A stretch of DNA of 34,560 nt from Gammaproteobacteria bacterium (GCA_030066665.1 JASJBD010000048.1:1-34560); one strand, 5' to 3'. Shown: positions 16,774 through 25,222, numbered from the stretch's first letter. Notes: generated by a model not told the origin, from the sequence alone. A program made the numbers and translations.

Positions 16774-18008
16774 GTCGCAACGCTGCGCTTGATCGCGGCG
16801 ATACACAGCAAAGCGACGACCACCATCGCCAGCATCAGATCGATAGCGGGAATGTAGCTGCCGAGCTGCACGCGAATCTGGCCGAGCGCGAAGATGCCGA
16901 TAGATGCCGCGATGGTATCGACCGCGACATACATACCCAGGATACGGCCATAGGTCGGGCCGGCGAAGAGCTCGGCAATGGTCAGTTGAATCATCGTGAA
17001 AGTGCCTGAGAAGCCGATGCCATAAACAACGGCATATGCATAGGTAATGAACAGGCTCTCGCCGTCGACCAGGCGCAGGATCAACAGGCCGACCCCCATG
17101 TTCGTTGCCGCCATGAACATGACCAGCAACCGGTCGACATGATCGCTCAGCCAGCCGAACACGAACTTGCCGATGATGGAGCAGAAAAAGAACAGGGCGA
17201 TGACATCGATGACATCCACCCGGGCATGTCCGGCATCCCGTTCCAGGTAGACCGCATGATGCTGGGTCACGCCGGTGATGCAGAACCACAGGATGCCGGT
17301 GGCGATGAGCAGGTAGTAGAACACCGGCATACGCGCAACCTCGCGCAGCGGCCGCCCGCCGGCGATACCCAGCTGTTGGGTGCCCGCAGCAGCTTGCGAT
17401 TCGCTTGGCGGCAGGCCATCCGGCGTCAGGCCCTTGTCCTCGGGTCGCGCGCGCACCGGCCAGAGCACCGGCAGGAACATGCCGAGAACGGCAATGCCGG
17501 TAAGGATCATCATGGCCAGACGCCAGTCACCGGCAGACAGCGGCTCCTGGATGATCTTGGGTAACACCGCGCCGCCGAAACTCGAGGCCATCAGCAAAAT
17601 GCCAACGGCGCGGCCGCGATACCGGGTGAACCAGCGGCTGGTAATCAGCATACACGGCACCAGGCCGCACAGGGCCAGACCAAAGGCCATGAACAGATAG
17701 ATGAAGGTGAAATGCCACAGGTTGTCCATCAGCAGAAATGCGACGAGCCCACAAATCATCAGCAAAGCGCCGGCACCCATGAGCGGGCGGGGTGCATAGC
17801 GGTCGAGCAGGAAACCCGCGACCAGGTTGTACACGGAGGCAAACAGGAACTTGATGGCGGCGGGGCGGGTAACCTCGGCCTGGTTCCAGCCGTATTCATC
17901 CATGAAGGCGGAATAGAAGACCGGCAGGGTGAAGGTCGAAATACCGTTCGAGACGGCATACGTGGCGAACAGTCCGCCGAGAACCCACCAGCCGTAGAAG
18001 ATACGCAT
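16770..18008 (-). CDS. MFS transporter
   Basis: A 412-residue major facilitator with 12 hydrophobic helices in two halves around a hydrophilic loop at about residues 195-225. Motif A-like loops are present: LLDRYAPRPLMGAG after helix 2 and FGWLSDHVDRL in the second half. The N-terminus YGWWVLGGLF resembles the oxalate/formate-antiporter or monocarboxylate branch (OFA/MCT-like), so a small carboxylate is a reasonable but unproven substrate. It is the first gene of a minus-strand transcript with the 35-codon ORF and the GT1 glycosyltransferase. It diverges from the alpha/beta hydrolase gene, leaving about 80 bp for both promoters. Confidence 0.9.
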   Translation of the reverse strand: MRIFYGWWVLGGLFATYAVSNGISTFTLPVFYSAFMDEYGWNQAEVTRPAAIKFLFASVYNLVAGFLLDRYAPRPLMGAGALLMICGLVAFLLMDNLWHFTFIYLFMAFGLALCGLVPCMLITSRWFTRYRGRAVGILLMASSFGGAVLPKIIQEPLSAGDWRLAMMILTGIAVLGMFLPVLWPVRARPEDKGLTPDGLPPSESQAAAGTQQLGIAGGRPLREVARMPVFYYLLIATGILWFCITGVTQHHAVYLERDAGHARVDVIDVIALFFFCSIIGKFVFGWLSDHVDRLLVMFMAATNMGVGLLILRLVDGESLFITYAYAVVYGIGFSGTFTMIQLTIAELFAGPTYGRILGMYVAVDTIAASIGIFALGQIRVQLGSYIPAIDLMLAMVVVALLCIAAIKRSVAT

Positions 18009-18090
18009 GACGACGCAATCCTGGGCTCAGCGCCGCTCGGGCGCAAGCCGCTCGAAAATTCTTGTCTAATGCGGGATAGTGCGGTCCGCC

Positions 18091-18840
18091 ATGAAGAAAC
18101 TCCTTATCATCCTCGCGATTGCCGGCGTGCTGGCCGGCGGCTACTACGCTTTCCGGCTGGCGCCGCTCGTGACCACCGACAACACCGGCGCCGACAAAGT
18201 GGTGTTGCTGCACGGGCTCGGCCGCACCGAAACCGCGATGCTGCTGCTCGAAAGTGCGCTCACCGAGGCGGGCTTCGACGTGCACAGCTTTGGCTATCCA
18301 TCCACCGAGCAACCGCCCGCGGTGCTGCTGGAGTTAGTCAGCGAGCAGATCGATTCCTGCTGCCGTGATAGCGACCACACCGTGCACTTCGTCGGGCATT
18401 CGCTCGGGGGGCTGTTGATTCGCGCCTATCTCGCCAATGGCAAGCCGGACAATCTCGGCCGCGTGGTGCTGCTCGGCACGCCCAACAAAGGCAGTGAGCT
18501 CGCCGATGAGAAGCCGGATGAACCCATCGGTAATTCGATTGTCGAGCTGGCGGGCCCCACGGCCCAGGCACTGCGCACCGGGCCCGATGGCTTCGCCGCC
18601 AGCCTGCCACCACCGAACTACCCGGTCGGAGTGATTGCCGGCACCCGCGACAATCCGGTATCCAACGAGTGGCTGCCGGTGCCGAACGACGGCATGGTCA
18701 GCGTCGACAGCGCGCGCCTGGACGGCATGACGGATTTCATCGCCGTGAATGTGAGTCACTACGAGTTGCGCAGCAATCTGGACGTGGCGGCGCAGGTGAT
18801 TGAGTTTCTGTTAAGGGGGAAGTTTGAGCACGGGCAGTAG
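18091..18840 (+). CDS. membrane-anchored alpha/beta hydrolase (lipase/PGAP1-like)
   Basis: A 249-residue alpha/beta hydrolase from the ATG at 18091 (MKKLLIILAI). Residues 4-22 form a signal anchor. The oxyanion region is VVLLHGLGRT, the nucleophile elbow is VGHSLGG, followed by LLGTPNKGSE, which is typical of triacylglycerol-lipase/PGAP1-like esterases. The acid and His are likely in DGMVSVDSA and NVSHYEL near the C-terminus. The region coding for its last about 58 residues is duplicated as a fragment at 32917-33093, and its last codons again at 22074-22152. The substrate is unknown. Confidence 0.87.
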   Translation: MKKLLIILAIAGVLAGGYYAFRLAPLVTTDNTGADKVVLLHGLGRTETAMLLLESALTEAGFDVHSFGYPSTEQPPAVLLELVSEQIDSCCRDSDHTVHFVGHSLGGLLIRAYLANGKPDNLGRVVLLGTPNKGSELADEKPDEPIGNSIVELAGPTAQALRTGPDGFAASLPPPNYPVGVIAGTRDNPVSNEWLPVPNDGMVSVDSARLDGMTDFIAVNVSHYELRSNLDVAAQVIEFLLRGKFEHGQ

Positions 18841-18957
18841 CTCGGCCGCAATGTTGATGCGCTAGAGATGCGACCGGGTAATCAAGTCCCGGAATACCCT
18901 CGCCCGGCGGCAGATTCGTGGCTATGCCTCTAGAGAACGGAAGGTGAAGCGAAGATT

Positions 18958-19329
18958 ATGACGGAAGAGCACCCGAACATCGCTGTGTTAAAGCGATTCA
19001 ATCCCACAAACGTAGCCGAAACCATTGACGTTTTTGCGGAAGACGTGATTTGGCATTATTACAATGCTCGCCTTCCGGATCTTCATGGCGACTATGTCGG
19101 ACATGCCGGGATACAAACCTTCTTCGAGAAACTGAGGCTGCTGGCGGGCAGTGATTTCAAGATCAACACGGTCGCCGTCACTGCTGTCGGAGATGAGTTG
19201 GTTGTCGTCCATCGCAAGCAGGTGATGAACCTGGAAAACCATCATATTGAAAGTGATGTGGTTGTTGTGTGGCGGATCGTGGATGGACGAATTGCGGAGG
19301 TATGGGACATCCCCTCCGTTCATTCTTGA
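18958..19329 (+). CDS. SnoaL-like/NTF2-fold small protein
   Basis: A 123-residue cytoplasmic NTF2-like protein: helix, then FAEDVIWHYYNARLPDLHG, YVGHAGIQTFFEKL, strands with VVVHRKQ and VVVWRIVDGRIAEVWDI, the standard SnoaL-like order. SnoaL-like proteins act as cyclases, isomerases, hydroxylases or binding proteins. A GAAGGTGA-like ribosome site lies upstream of the ATG at 18958. It is followed closely by an acyltransferase gene on the same strand, which suggests one pathway. Between it and the alpha/beta hydrolase is about 117 bp without a clear signal. Confidence 0.85.
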   Translation: MTEEHPNIAVLKRFNPTNVAETIDVFAEDVIWHYYNARLPDLHGDYVGHAGIQTFFEKLRLLAGSDFKINTVAVTAVGDELVVVHRKQVMNLENHHIESDVVVVWRIVDGRIAEVWDIPSVHS

Positions 19330-19396
19330 AGGCAGCGCTCACATGAGGGGTAACAATACGATTCAAGTAGAGCGTACTTCGGAGGGGCGCATACCA

Positions 19397-20740
19397 ATGA
19401 CCCTTTCATCCGACAGTTCTGAAATTCGCTATCCCATCACTGTGCAGCGGGCAATGCTCATGCTTCCCATGTATGTGGTAATGACAGCCCGTGTACACGG
19501 GCAGATTTCCACCGAGGTATTGCGAAACGCGCTGGAACAGGTTCGACACCGACATTTCCTGCTGGGCACGCGGGTTGAGTTCAACAATGACCAGACGGCC
19601 TACCTGACCGGTGCCAATGTTCCGGAATTTCCCGTAGAAGTCTTTCAAACCAAGGATCAAACCAAGTGGCAGCGGCTGGTCGAGCAGTACCTTGCCACGC
19701 CGTTTTCTCTTGAAACGGGCCCGCTGGCGCGGTTTGCGCTCGTCGAAGGGGAGACTAGCTCCCACCTCATTGTCAGCGCTCACCACGTGATTTGCGATGG
19801 CATCTCCCTGGGGTACCTCCTGCGGGACATTCTCACCGTGTGTGGTTCGCCGCTAACAACGCTGGAGCCACTTCCTGTGCCGCCCAGGGTGACTCAGGAA
19901 ACGGCGATCACGCCGCTGCGTATCTTCTGGTTAAGGCGTTGGATCATTGCCAAAGTGTGGCAGGCGTGGGACAAGAAAAACATTCGGTTTGACACCGCAA
20001 TGCGAGACGCCATGCTGGAGCGGTTTTTTGCCGCCAACGATGAAATTGACTTTCATGCAGGGGAGCTTTCTGTTCCGGAGACCGATCGACTCGTGGCCAG
20101 GTGCCACGACGAAGGGGTGACCGTCAACTCCGCTGTATGGGCGGCGGTTCTCTCTGCCCAGCATCGGTTTCTCCCCCGCAAGAGAATTCAAAGCACCGCC
20201 GGGTTGGCGCGAAGTCTACGTCCACTGTTGCAGCCCAAAGTGGAAGACTGTTTTGGGTTCTTTGCGGCCTCAATGACATTCAAATTGCCCTACGAACCGG
20301 ATCTGCCGTTCTGGCACATGGCGCGTAAAGCCCACACGCGGATTTACCAGCGTCTGAGGAAAGAGAACCCGTTCCAGCAGCTGATTCTGGAAATTGTGCA
20401 TCCGGGGCTGGTGGACTCGCTCTATTTCCAGAAGCTGGGCTTCATTGATGAAAACCTGTCCCGAAGAATGCTCAAGGTGGCTCACTGGCACAAGGAGTTC
20501 TACGGATGCGCCATCACCAATGTTGGGCGGTTGAATATTCCCCACACATACGGGGCGCTGACCGTGGAAGCAGCGCACGGACCCGTCGTGTACTCGGATG
20601 TGAACGAGAAAACCATTGGCGTGGCCACGGTTGCCGGACGGCTGACGCTTTCCATGACCACTGATGGACACAGGATTCCCCGCGCCACCGCATCTCGAGT
20701 CCTCACAGAGGCGTTGCAACAGCTTCGGTCAAATATCTGA
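19397..20740 (+). CDS. condensation-domain acyltransferase (HHxxxDG)
   Basis: A 447-residue standalone condensation-type acyltransferase with the catalytic motif HHVICDG at residues 129-135. Proteins of this kind include alcohol acetyltransferases, PapA5-like polyketide acyltransferases and wax-ester-type enzymes, which join an acyl thioester to an alcohol or amine. A second conserved region is VEDCFGFFAASM, corresponding to the floor-loop region. I chose the ATG at 19397, after a GGAGGGG site; an ATG at 19343 is an alternative, and the longer frame from 19247 overlaps the SnoaL-like gene. No carrier protein or adenylation domain is nearby, so a nonribosomal-peptide role is unlikely. Confidence 0.85.
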   Translation: MTLSSDSSEIRYPITVQRAMLMLPMYVVMTARVHGQISTEVLRNALEQVRHRHFLLGTRVEFNNDQTAYLTGANVPEFPVEVFQTKDQTKWQRLVEQYLATPFSLETGPLARFALVEGETSSHLIVSAHHVICDGISLGYLLRDILTVCGSPLTTLEPLPVPPRVTQETAITPLRIFWLRRWIIAKVWQAWDKKNIRFDTAMRDAMLERFFAANDEIDFHAGELSVPETDRLVARCHDEGVTVNSAVWAAVLSAQHRFLPRKRIQSTAGLARSLRPLLQPKVEDCFGFFAASMTFKLPYEPDLPFWHMARKAHTRIYQRLRKENPFQQLILEIVHPGLVDSLYFQKLGFIDENLSRRMLKVAHWHKEFYGCAITNVGRLNIPHTYGALTVEAAHGPVVYSDVNEKTIGVATVAGRLTLSMTTDGHRIPRATASRVLTEALQQLRSNI

Positions 20741-20759
20741 GTGAGCCAGTGTTTGTCAC

Positions 20760-21140
20760 ATGGAGTTGCCGTTCGGGCTGAATCTGAAATCAAATATGGA
20801 CCGCAAGACTTTCTTCGCTGTTGGCCTTCTGATCGCCGCAACACTGCTCGTGGTGGCTGGTTATCAGTCCAGGCAGGCCAGCATCTTGGTCGTGGTGGCT
20901 GAAGGCAAAATGCTCGAGATCCCGGTGGACAACGAGGAGCTCCAGGCACAGGAGGCGGCGTTCGGGCCCGGTGGATTCCTGTCCGACTCCCCGGGGGCGG
21001 CGCGGCACCTGGAGGCGGTGCGCGCCGGCCACCGCGCCTGGAATCGCCAGTTTATCTACTACGGCGCCGGTGCGATGGCGTTCATTGCCGGGCTGTGGCT
21101 GCTGTTTAGCGCGCGAAGTCAGCGGCGGATGTCCGCCTGA
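20760..21140 (+). CDS. small membrane protein, two predicted helices
   Basis: A 126-residue protein with hydrophobic segments at about residues 17-33 and 100-116 joined by a hydrophilic loop of about 65 residues; no family recognised. An internal ATG at 20796 (MDRKTFFAVG) would place the first helix at the extreme N-terminus and may be the true start; neither start has a clear ribosome site. Its 3' end overlaps the convergent Sel1-repeat gene by 22 bp. Confidence 0.6.
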   Translation: MELPFGLNLKSNMDRKTFFAVGLLIAATLLVVAGYQSRQASILVVVAEGKMLEIPVDNEELQAQEAAFGPGGFLSDSPGAARHLEAVRAGHRAWNRQFIYYGAGAMAFIAGLWLLFSARSQRRMSA

Positions 21141-22015
21141 GGGTGCGCTGCAACCCACTGGCGCGCGGCCTCTTCGGCCACGCGTCTCTGGTCTTCAGAC
21201 AGGACGTCGTAGACGTTCTCACGCCAGTACCGTTCCATAGTGTCCGGGTAATCCTTGTCGTAGCTGTGGTCAATCGAGAGCCACTTGTAGCACTCGACCA
21301 GGTCCTGTTCGACGCCCTCACCGTTGCAGTAGGCGAGTAGCAGGGAGTTCCGGCCCATGTAGTGGCCGGCCTCCGCGGCCACCTGGAACAGTTCGAAGGC
21401 TTTTTCCGGATCGAGCTCCACGTATTTTCCATCGCCATAGTGCCGGCCCATTCGATACGCGGCATCCGGGTGCCCCTGTTCGGCCGCCATCGCCAGGTAA
21501 GGGATGCCGCCGGCGTAGGGCAGGTTGCTGTCGTGGCGGAAATACAGCATGGCCAGTTCGTACTGCGCCGCGGCGTCGCCCGTTTCGGCAAGTTGCTTCA
21601 GACGATCGTGTTCCGGCGTGACCCAGTTGTCCGCTTTCTCGATGGCTTCGGCGATCCCGGCCGGCGTGAGCTCGGCGCGGAGCTCGCCCTCCAGTGCGGA
21701 GACCTCGGCCAGGAATTCCATCAGCTTCAGATTGGTTTGTCCCAGGTAGGCACCGTCTTCGGCGAACTCGCCCATCGTGTAGGCCTGGGTCTGGATGAGC
21801 CGCAGCCACATCAGCGCATCCACCTTGGACTTATCGATGCAGTCGCCGTCGGCGAGACGCCGGGCCATTTCCAGGCGCGCCTTCGCGCTGCCCTTGTTGG
21901 CCTGCATCTCGACCTCCTTGAATTGTGCGCAGTTCGACAGAATGAAATACCCGTCGCTGTCGCAACCGGCCTGGAGCAGGGCGAGGAGCAGGATGATGAA
22001 CGCGGGTCGATGCAT
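21119..22015 (-). CDS. Sel1-repeat lipoprotein
   Basis: A 298-residue protein with a lipoprotein signal peptide (LLQAGC lipobox, Cys near residue 18). The C-terminal half carries Sel1-type TPR-like repeats: GDAAAQYELAMLYFRHD, GHPDAAYRMGRHYGDGKY, then KAFELFQVAAEAGHYMGRNSLL and YCNGEGVEQDLVECYKWLS. Such repeats scaffold protein interactions in the envelope. It is convergent with, and overlaps, the small membrane-protein gene. Partner and function are unknown. Confidence 0.85.
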   Translation of the reverse strand: MHRPAFIILLLALLQAGCDSDGYFILSNCAQFKEVEMQANKGSAKARLEMARRLADGDCIDKSKVDALMWLRLIQTQAYTMGEFAEDGAYLGQTNLKLMEFLAEVSALEGELRAELTPAGIAEAIEKADNWVTPEHDRLKQLAETGDAAAQYELAMLYFRHDSNLPYAGGIPYLAMAAEQGHPDAAYRMGRHYGDGKYVELDPEKAFELFQVAAEAGHYMGRNSLLLAYCNGEGVEQDLVECYKWLSIDHSYDKDYPDTMERYWRENVYDVLSEDQRRVAEEAARQWVAAHPQADIRR

Positions 22016-22073
22016 GACCGCCGACTGTACCTGGTGGAGGCTCGATCAAATCAGCCGGCCCGCCGGGTGAGGC

Positions 22074-22152
22074 GCCAGCGCCGGTGATTGAGTTTTGGTT
22101 GCGGGGGCGGTTTGAGCAGGCGGCCTTGAACTCGCCGTTGGAAAGAGTCTAA
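22074..22152 (+). pseudogene. fragment of alpha/beta hydrolase 3' end (third copy)
   Basis: Bases 22084-22121 match the last coding part of the hydrolase gene at 18800-18838, with a GGTGATTGAGTTT core and GGTTTGAGCA end. In the same frame it reads VIEFWLRGRFEQ, against VIEFLLRGKFEH in the full gene, and ends in TAA at 22150-22152. The remainder of the gene is absent, so this is a decayed copy or a recombination scar. Confidence 0.6.
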
Positions 22153-22374
22153 CCAGCCAAGCGGTGATCCGGGCTGGTGGCTCGGGGCCTACATAGGACA
22201 CTGTCGCAGAATTCGCTTGCCTGGGTCTCGATCAATGGTGTTCAGAAAATCCAGTTCAACCCACGATTCCTGTGGCAACTACGAATTGCCAGCAGGGAAG
22301 GACGTCGATAGATTCAATAGAAGGTCAGATTGACTCGCACGCGCGTTACATCTGTACGGTGACCAAGCGATAAG

Positions 22375-22400
22375 GCTGCCGCGGTTGGCCTTGCGGCAGC
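22375..22400 (+). promoter_or_regulatory. hairpin in the 5' leader of the Cys-rich gene
   Basis: GCTGCCGC pairs perfectly with GCGGCAGC across a ten-base loop. A second short hairpin (GCGGC-TCCG-GCCGC, 22399-22412) overlaps its 3' arm by two bases, so the two cannot both form completely. The ribosome site is 30 bases downstream. A regulatory role is possible, but I recognise no known riboswitch. Confidence 0.35.
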
Positions 22401-22442
22401 GGCTCCGGCCGCGACGGTTTTGTTGGCGCAAGGAGAAAGAAC

Positions 22443-22931
22443 ATGCCTGTTAACGTGATACCAAGAGACGTATCGGCCGACCTGGCAGGATTTGATTCAG
22501 TCTTGATTGCATCCTGTCCCGTTTGTCCCCCGATGTGTCTTGCCATGCAGAAGAACGAACCGTTCATAGAGTTTTTCAAGCATGGGATAAAGACCAGCGC
22601 TTTTGAAGCCTATATTCAATCCATTCGCGACTCGTTGGCAGAGCGTGGCGTTCGAACCGGGGTGTTTTCCATTCACACGCCGACGCCAATGATGTGTCTT
22701 TGGACGAAGCGGCAGAGAGCGCGCCTGCTCAAGCGAGCCAGGGACTATGAGGCGGTACTGATACTGGCATGTGATTCCGGTACGGTATCGGCAAATGACG
22801 CCCTGAAGGACACGGACTGTCAGATTATCCAGGGAATGGAAATGAACGGGGTGATCAATGCCACGACTACGATTCGCTTTCCGCTGACTGTCGTCATGGA
22901 ACGTCACGACGAGTCGGGCCGTGCTGGGTAG
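22443..22931 (+). CDS. cysteine-rich protein of unknown function
   Basis: A 162-residue protein with a CPVCPPMC cluster near residue 25, one further Cys in MMCLW, and Cys in LILACDSG and DTDCQII. The LILACDSGTVSANDAL block recalls the LACG-G-Q-VAE region of the methylenetetrahydrofolate-reductase C-terminal zinc/Fe-S domain found beside corrinoid and heterodisulfide-reductase systems, but the resemblance is weak. The AAGGAGA ribosome site six bases before the ATG strongly supports translation. The serine-hydrolase lipoprotein gene follows after 45 bp on the same strand, so they may form an operon. A metal or Fe-S cluster ligand role for the CxxCxxxC motif is inference. Confidence 0.6.
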   Translation: MPVNVIPRDVSADLAGFDSVLIASCPVCPPMCLAMQKNEPFIEFFKHGIKTSAFEAYIQSIRDSLAERGVRTGVFSIHTPTPMMCLWTKRQRARLLKRARDYEAVLILACDSGTVSANDALKDTDCQIIQGMEMNGVINATTTIRFPLTVVMERHDESGRAG

Positions 22932-22976
22932 TTGACATGAATTGCAGAAAACCAAGTGTAACCGCAGGTGTTTTTG

Positions 22977-24194
22977 ATGAGAAACATCAGGAGTACGTCA
23001 GTCCATATCATCAGTCTGTCCGCGGCACTACTCCTACTCTTGGCTACCGGTTGTGTTTCTGATTCTACGACTGATTACACCTATCGACCGCCACAAAAAA
23101 TTGACGATGGATTTGATGTCGGCACGCTGGACGAGGTGGAAATAGACTCGGCATCGATTGCAGAGGCGGTGGATGGGATTGAAAACGGCCGTTTTGGCGA
23201 AGTTCATTCCATGCTTATCTTCAAAGACAACCGGCTCGTTTTTGAAGAGTACTTTCCCGGTCATGAATACCAATGGGACGGCCCCAACTTCCACGGCGCC
23301 TGGGTGATCTGGGACCGGGACACGGAGCACGATATTGCCTCTGTCGGCAAGAGCATTACCTCGGCCTGTGTTGGCATCGCTATTGAAGAGGGATTTATCG
23401 AGAGCGTAGAGCAACCCATGTTTGCATACCTGCCCGAGTACCAACATCTCAAGACGGCCGGCAAAGATCAGATCACCATCGAACACCTGGTAACTATGAC
23501 ATCGGGCCTTGACTGGGATGAATGGGGCCCATCGTATTCTGATGTGCATAATGACCTGGTCGCGCTATGGCTCTGCGACGATCCGGTTGCATGCATCCTG
23601 GAAAAACCCCTGGTCAGTGAACCCGGAACCGACTTCACGTACAACAGCGGCAACACGATCCTGTTGGGTGCGATCATCAAAAATGCCACCGGCATGGACA
23701 TTGAAGCGTTTGCCGCCGAGTATCTATTCAAGCCGATGGGAATTGATCCAGTTGCATGGAGCTGGATTAATGATGATGTTGTGTACGCCGGTGGGGGCCA
23801 GAGAATGACCCCGAGAGAAATGCTGAAATTCGGCGTGACGTACCTCAACCACGGGCTGTGGGATGGTCAGCAAATCGTTCCCGAACAGTGGGTCGAGAAC
23901 AGCGCCAAACCCTTTCCCGGCCCGGGTAACAGCTGGCGTAACAGCGCGTGGAGACCCATTCCGCTCGATGACGGCACACGTGGGCAACGTGGCTATTCAT
24001 ATGCGTGGTTTACCCATCAATTCTCCCACTCCGGGGAGAAGCTGCCGTCATATTGGGCCACGGGTTTCGGCGGACAGAAGATTATCGTCTTCCCTGATCA
24101 AGATGCCGTCGTAGTTTTCACAAGTGGCAATTACGAAATGCCGTCATCCAATGCGGAGATATTGGCCGATTTTGTCATCCCGGCGTTTGAGTAG
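22977..24194 (+). CDS. serine hydrolase lipoprotein, beta-lactamase-like
   Basis: A 405-residue lipoprotein: signal peptide with LATGC lipobox (Cys26), then a class C beta-lactamase-like domain with S122-V-G-K125 and Y222-N-S in FTYNSGNT. The C-terminal part has YAWFTHQF and FGGQKIIVFPDQDAVVV, typical of the 6-aminohexanoate-dimer-hydrolase/EstB branch, so amide or ester hydrolysis is more likely than penicillin cleavage. I chose the ATG at 22977 over 22968 because it follows a GCAGGTG-like ribosome site. It is convergent with the VPLPA-CTERM gene, 23 bp apart. Confidence 0.87.
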   Translation: MRNIRSTSVHIISLSAALLLLLATGCVSDSTTDYTYRPPQKIDDGFDVGTLDEVEIDSASIAEAVDGIENGRFGEVHSMLIFKDNRLVFEEYFPGHEYQWDGPNFHGAWVIWDRDTEHDIASVGKSITSACVGIAIEEGFIESVEQPMFAYLPEYQHLKTAGKDQITIEHLVTMTSGLDWDEWGPSYSDVHNDLVALWLCDDPVACILEKPLVSEPGTDFTYNSGNTILLGAIIKNATGMDIEAFAAEYLFKPMGIDPVAWSWINDDVVYAGGGQRMTPREMLKFGVTYLNHGLWDGQQIVPEQWVENSAKPFPGPGNSWRNSAWRPIPLDDGTRGQRGYSYAWFTHQFSHSGEKLPSYWATGFGGQKIIVFPDQDAVVVFTSGNYEMPSSNAEILADFVIPAFE

Positions 24195-24217
24195 GGAATA
24201 GTGCAGCTGGGGGGAAG

Positions 24218-25066
24218 CTACGAAGAACGAACTTTCATGGCAAAAACCCACGGTCGAAACACGCATTGTGAACGGTCTCGCCGTCCTCCAACAGGAGAAC
24301 AATGAGTATTTCTTTTCAGCCACCCCAGCAGGCCGAGGGCAGAACCGAAGAGCCACACCGCGCCGGGGATGGGGATAACGTTTACGGACAGACTCGTGAT
24401 ATCCGCTTCAACGAAGGCGAAAACGCTCCCGTCCCGGAAAGATAAGGTCAGCGTTGCTGTGTCGAAATTCTCTAACGGGGGCGGTACCGGCGGCGTCCCT
24501 TCAAATGCGTTCATTTCGCTACGCAGTTCCAGCACAAACCCAACCGGTGCAAAAGTCCCAATCGGATCACCAACCATGGAACCAGACAGTTGCCAGAGGT
24601 CGAATGCGGCGACTGACAAGTCACTGCGATTGAAAATCTCAAGAAAGTTGTCGGCAGAAGGATCAACTTCCCAAACTAGCTCGTTGTTCACGCCGTTCAC
24701 TTCCAACATTGCCGGCTGCGCAGCCAACGATTGAGCAGCCGAAGCCCCATTGGCTTCCTGTGCCCGGATTTCCAACCGTCTGAATGCAGCTTCTCTCGCT
24801 TCATCAACAGACCCCATTGCGTTCAAAACTCTTGGGCTTGGTGACGTGTCCCTGTTTATGATGTCTTGCGGTGTCCTCATCAACATTACGGCCGCAGTAA
24901 ATAGATTCCCACTTGGCAAATTCAATTCAGGGTCGGATCTTGTGACCCCGCCGCTGGCCTCCAGTACCCATTGTTGGTCTGGAGGCACAATATTGGCATT
25001 GCCGCTCAACGGGACAAGCGCCCAGCACAGCGCCAACAAATTCGCCTTCGTGTTTTTGTTACTCAT
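24218..25066 (-). CDS. VPLPA-CTERM sorting-domain surface protein
   Basis: A 282-residue exported protein from the ATG at 25066 (MSNKNTKANL) with a signal peptide ending near GNANI. The body is Ala- and Ser-rich with no recognised domain. Near the C-terminus is IPIPGAVWLFGSALGLLGW followed by basic KRN, the VPLPA-type membrane-sorting signal handled by exosortase-like proteases in bacteria that make exopolysaccharide. Oddly, about 27 residues (THCSPVGGRRDRSQ...) follow the basic cluster where such proteins normally end, suggesting a 3' frameshift or lost stop codon. The leader carries a probable c-di-GMP-I riboswitch. Confidence 0.82.
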   Translation of the reverse strand: MSNKNTKANLLALCWALVPLSGNANIVPPDQQWVLEASGGVTRSDPELNLPSGNLFTAAVMLMRTPQDIINRDTSPSPRVLNAMGSVDEAREAAFRRLEIRAQEANGASAAQSLAAQPAMLEVNGVNNELVWEVDPSADNFLEIFNRSDLSVAAFDLWQLSGSMVGDPIGTFAPVGFVLELRSEMNAFEGTPPVPPPLENFDTATLTLSFRDGSVFAFVEADITSLSVNVIPIPGAVWLFGSALGLLGWLKRNTHCSPVGGRRDRSQCVFRPWVFAMKVRSS

Positions 25067-25137
25067 GGCAGATACCTGTTTCGCGCGCCCAATAGCGGTC
25101 GTCATGGGCCGTGAAATGCGGGGGTCTTGGGGTCCTT

Positions 25138-25222
25138 CGAGGTGTCGTCCGTGGCTTCTCGGAGGAAGCGAGGACCCGTGGCTTTCCGTCCCCGTCTTTC
25201 GGCGGGTTTGGCTTTATCGTCT
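25138..25222 (-). promoter_or_regulatory. cyclic-di-GMP-I (GEMM) riboswitch aptamer, probable
   Basis: On the minus strand the sequence reads AAAGCCAAACCCGCC, a GAAA tetraloop, GACGGGGACGGAAAGCC and then ACGGGTC, followed by a second stem and GAAGCCACGGACG. This follows the GEMM-I pattern: the AAACC and GAAA-capped first stem, the nearly invariant GACGcAAAGCC joining segment (one base differs, G for C) and the second stem with the GCC-GG end. It begins about seven bases after the expected transcription start and ends about 70 bases before the VPLPA-CTERM gene. Alternative pairing of GGGTCC (25172-25177) with GGACCCC (25129-25135) could be the switching element (inference). Confidence 0.82.

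Larger units (their letters stand above)
22016..22442. other. gene-poor stretch with a repeat fragment and a leader hairpin
   Basis: This 427-bp stretch has no convincing full gene. It contains a remnant of the alpha/beta-hydrolase 3' end (22074-22152). A frame around 22230-22320 with a Phe/Trp-rich peptide (QFNPRFLWQLRIAS) may be another gene remnant, but it has no start and I do not recognise it. A perfect 8-bp hairpin lies at 22375-22400, and a strong AAGGAGA ribosome site at 22430-22436 serves the next gene. Confidence 0.6.
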
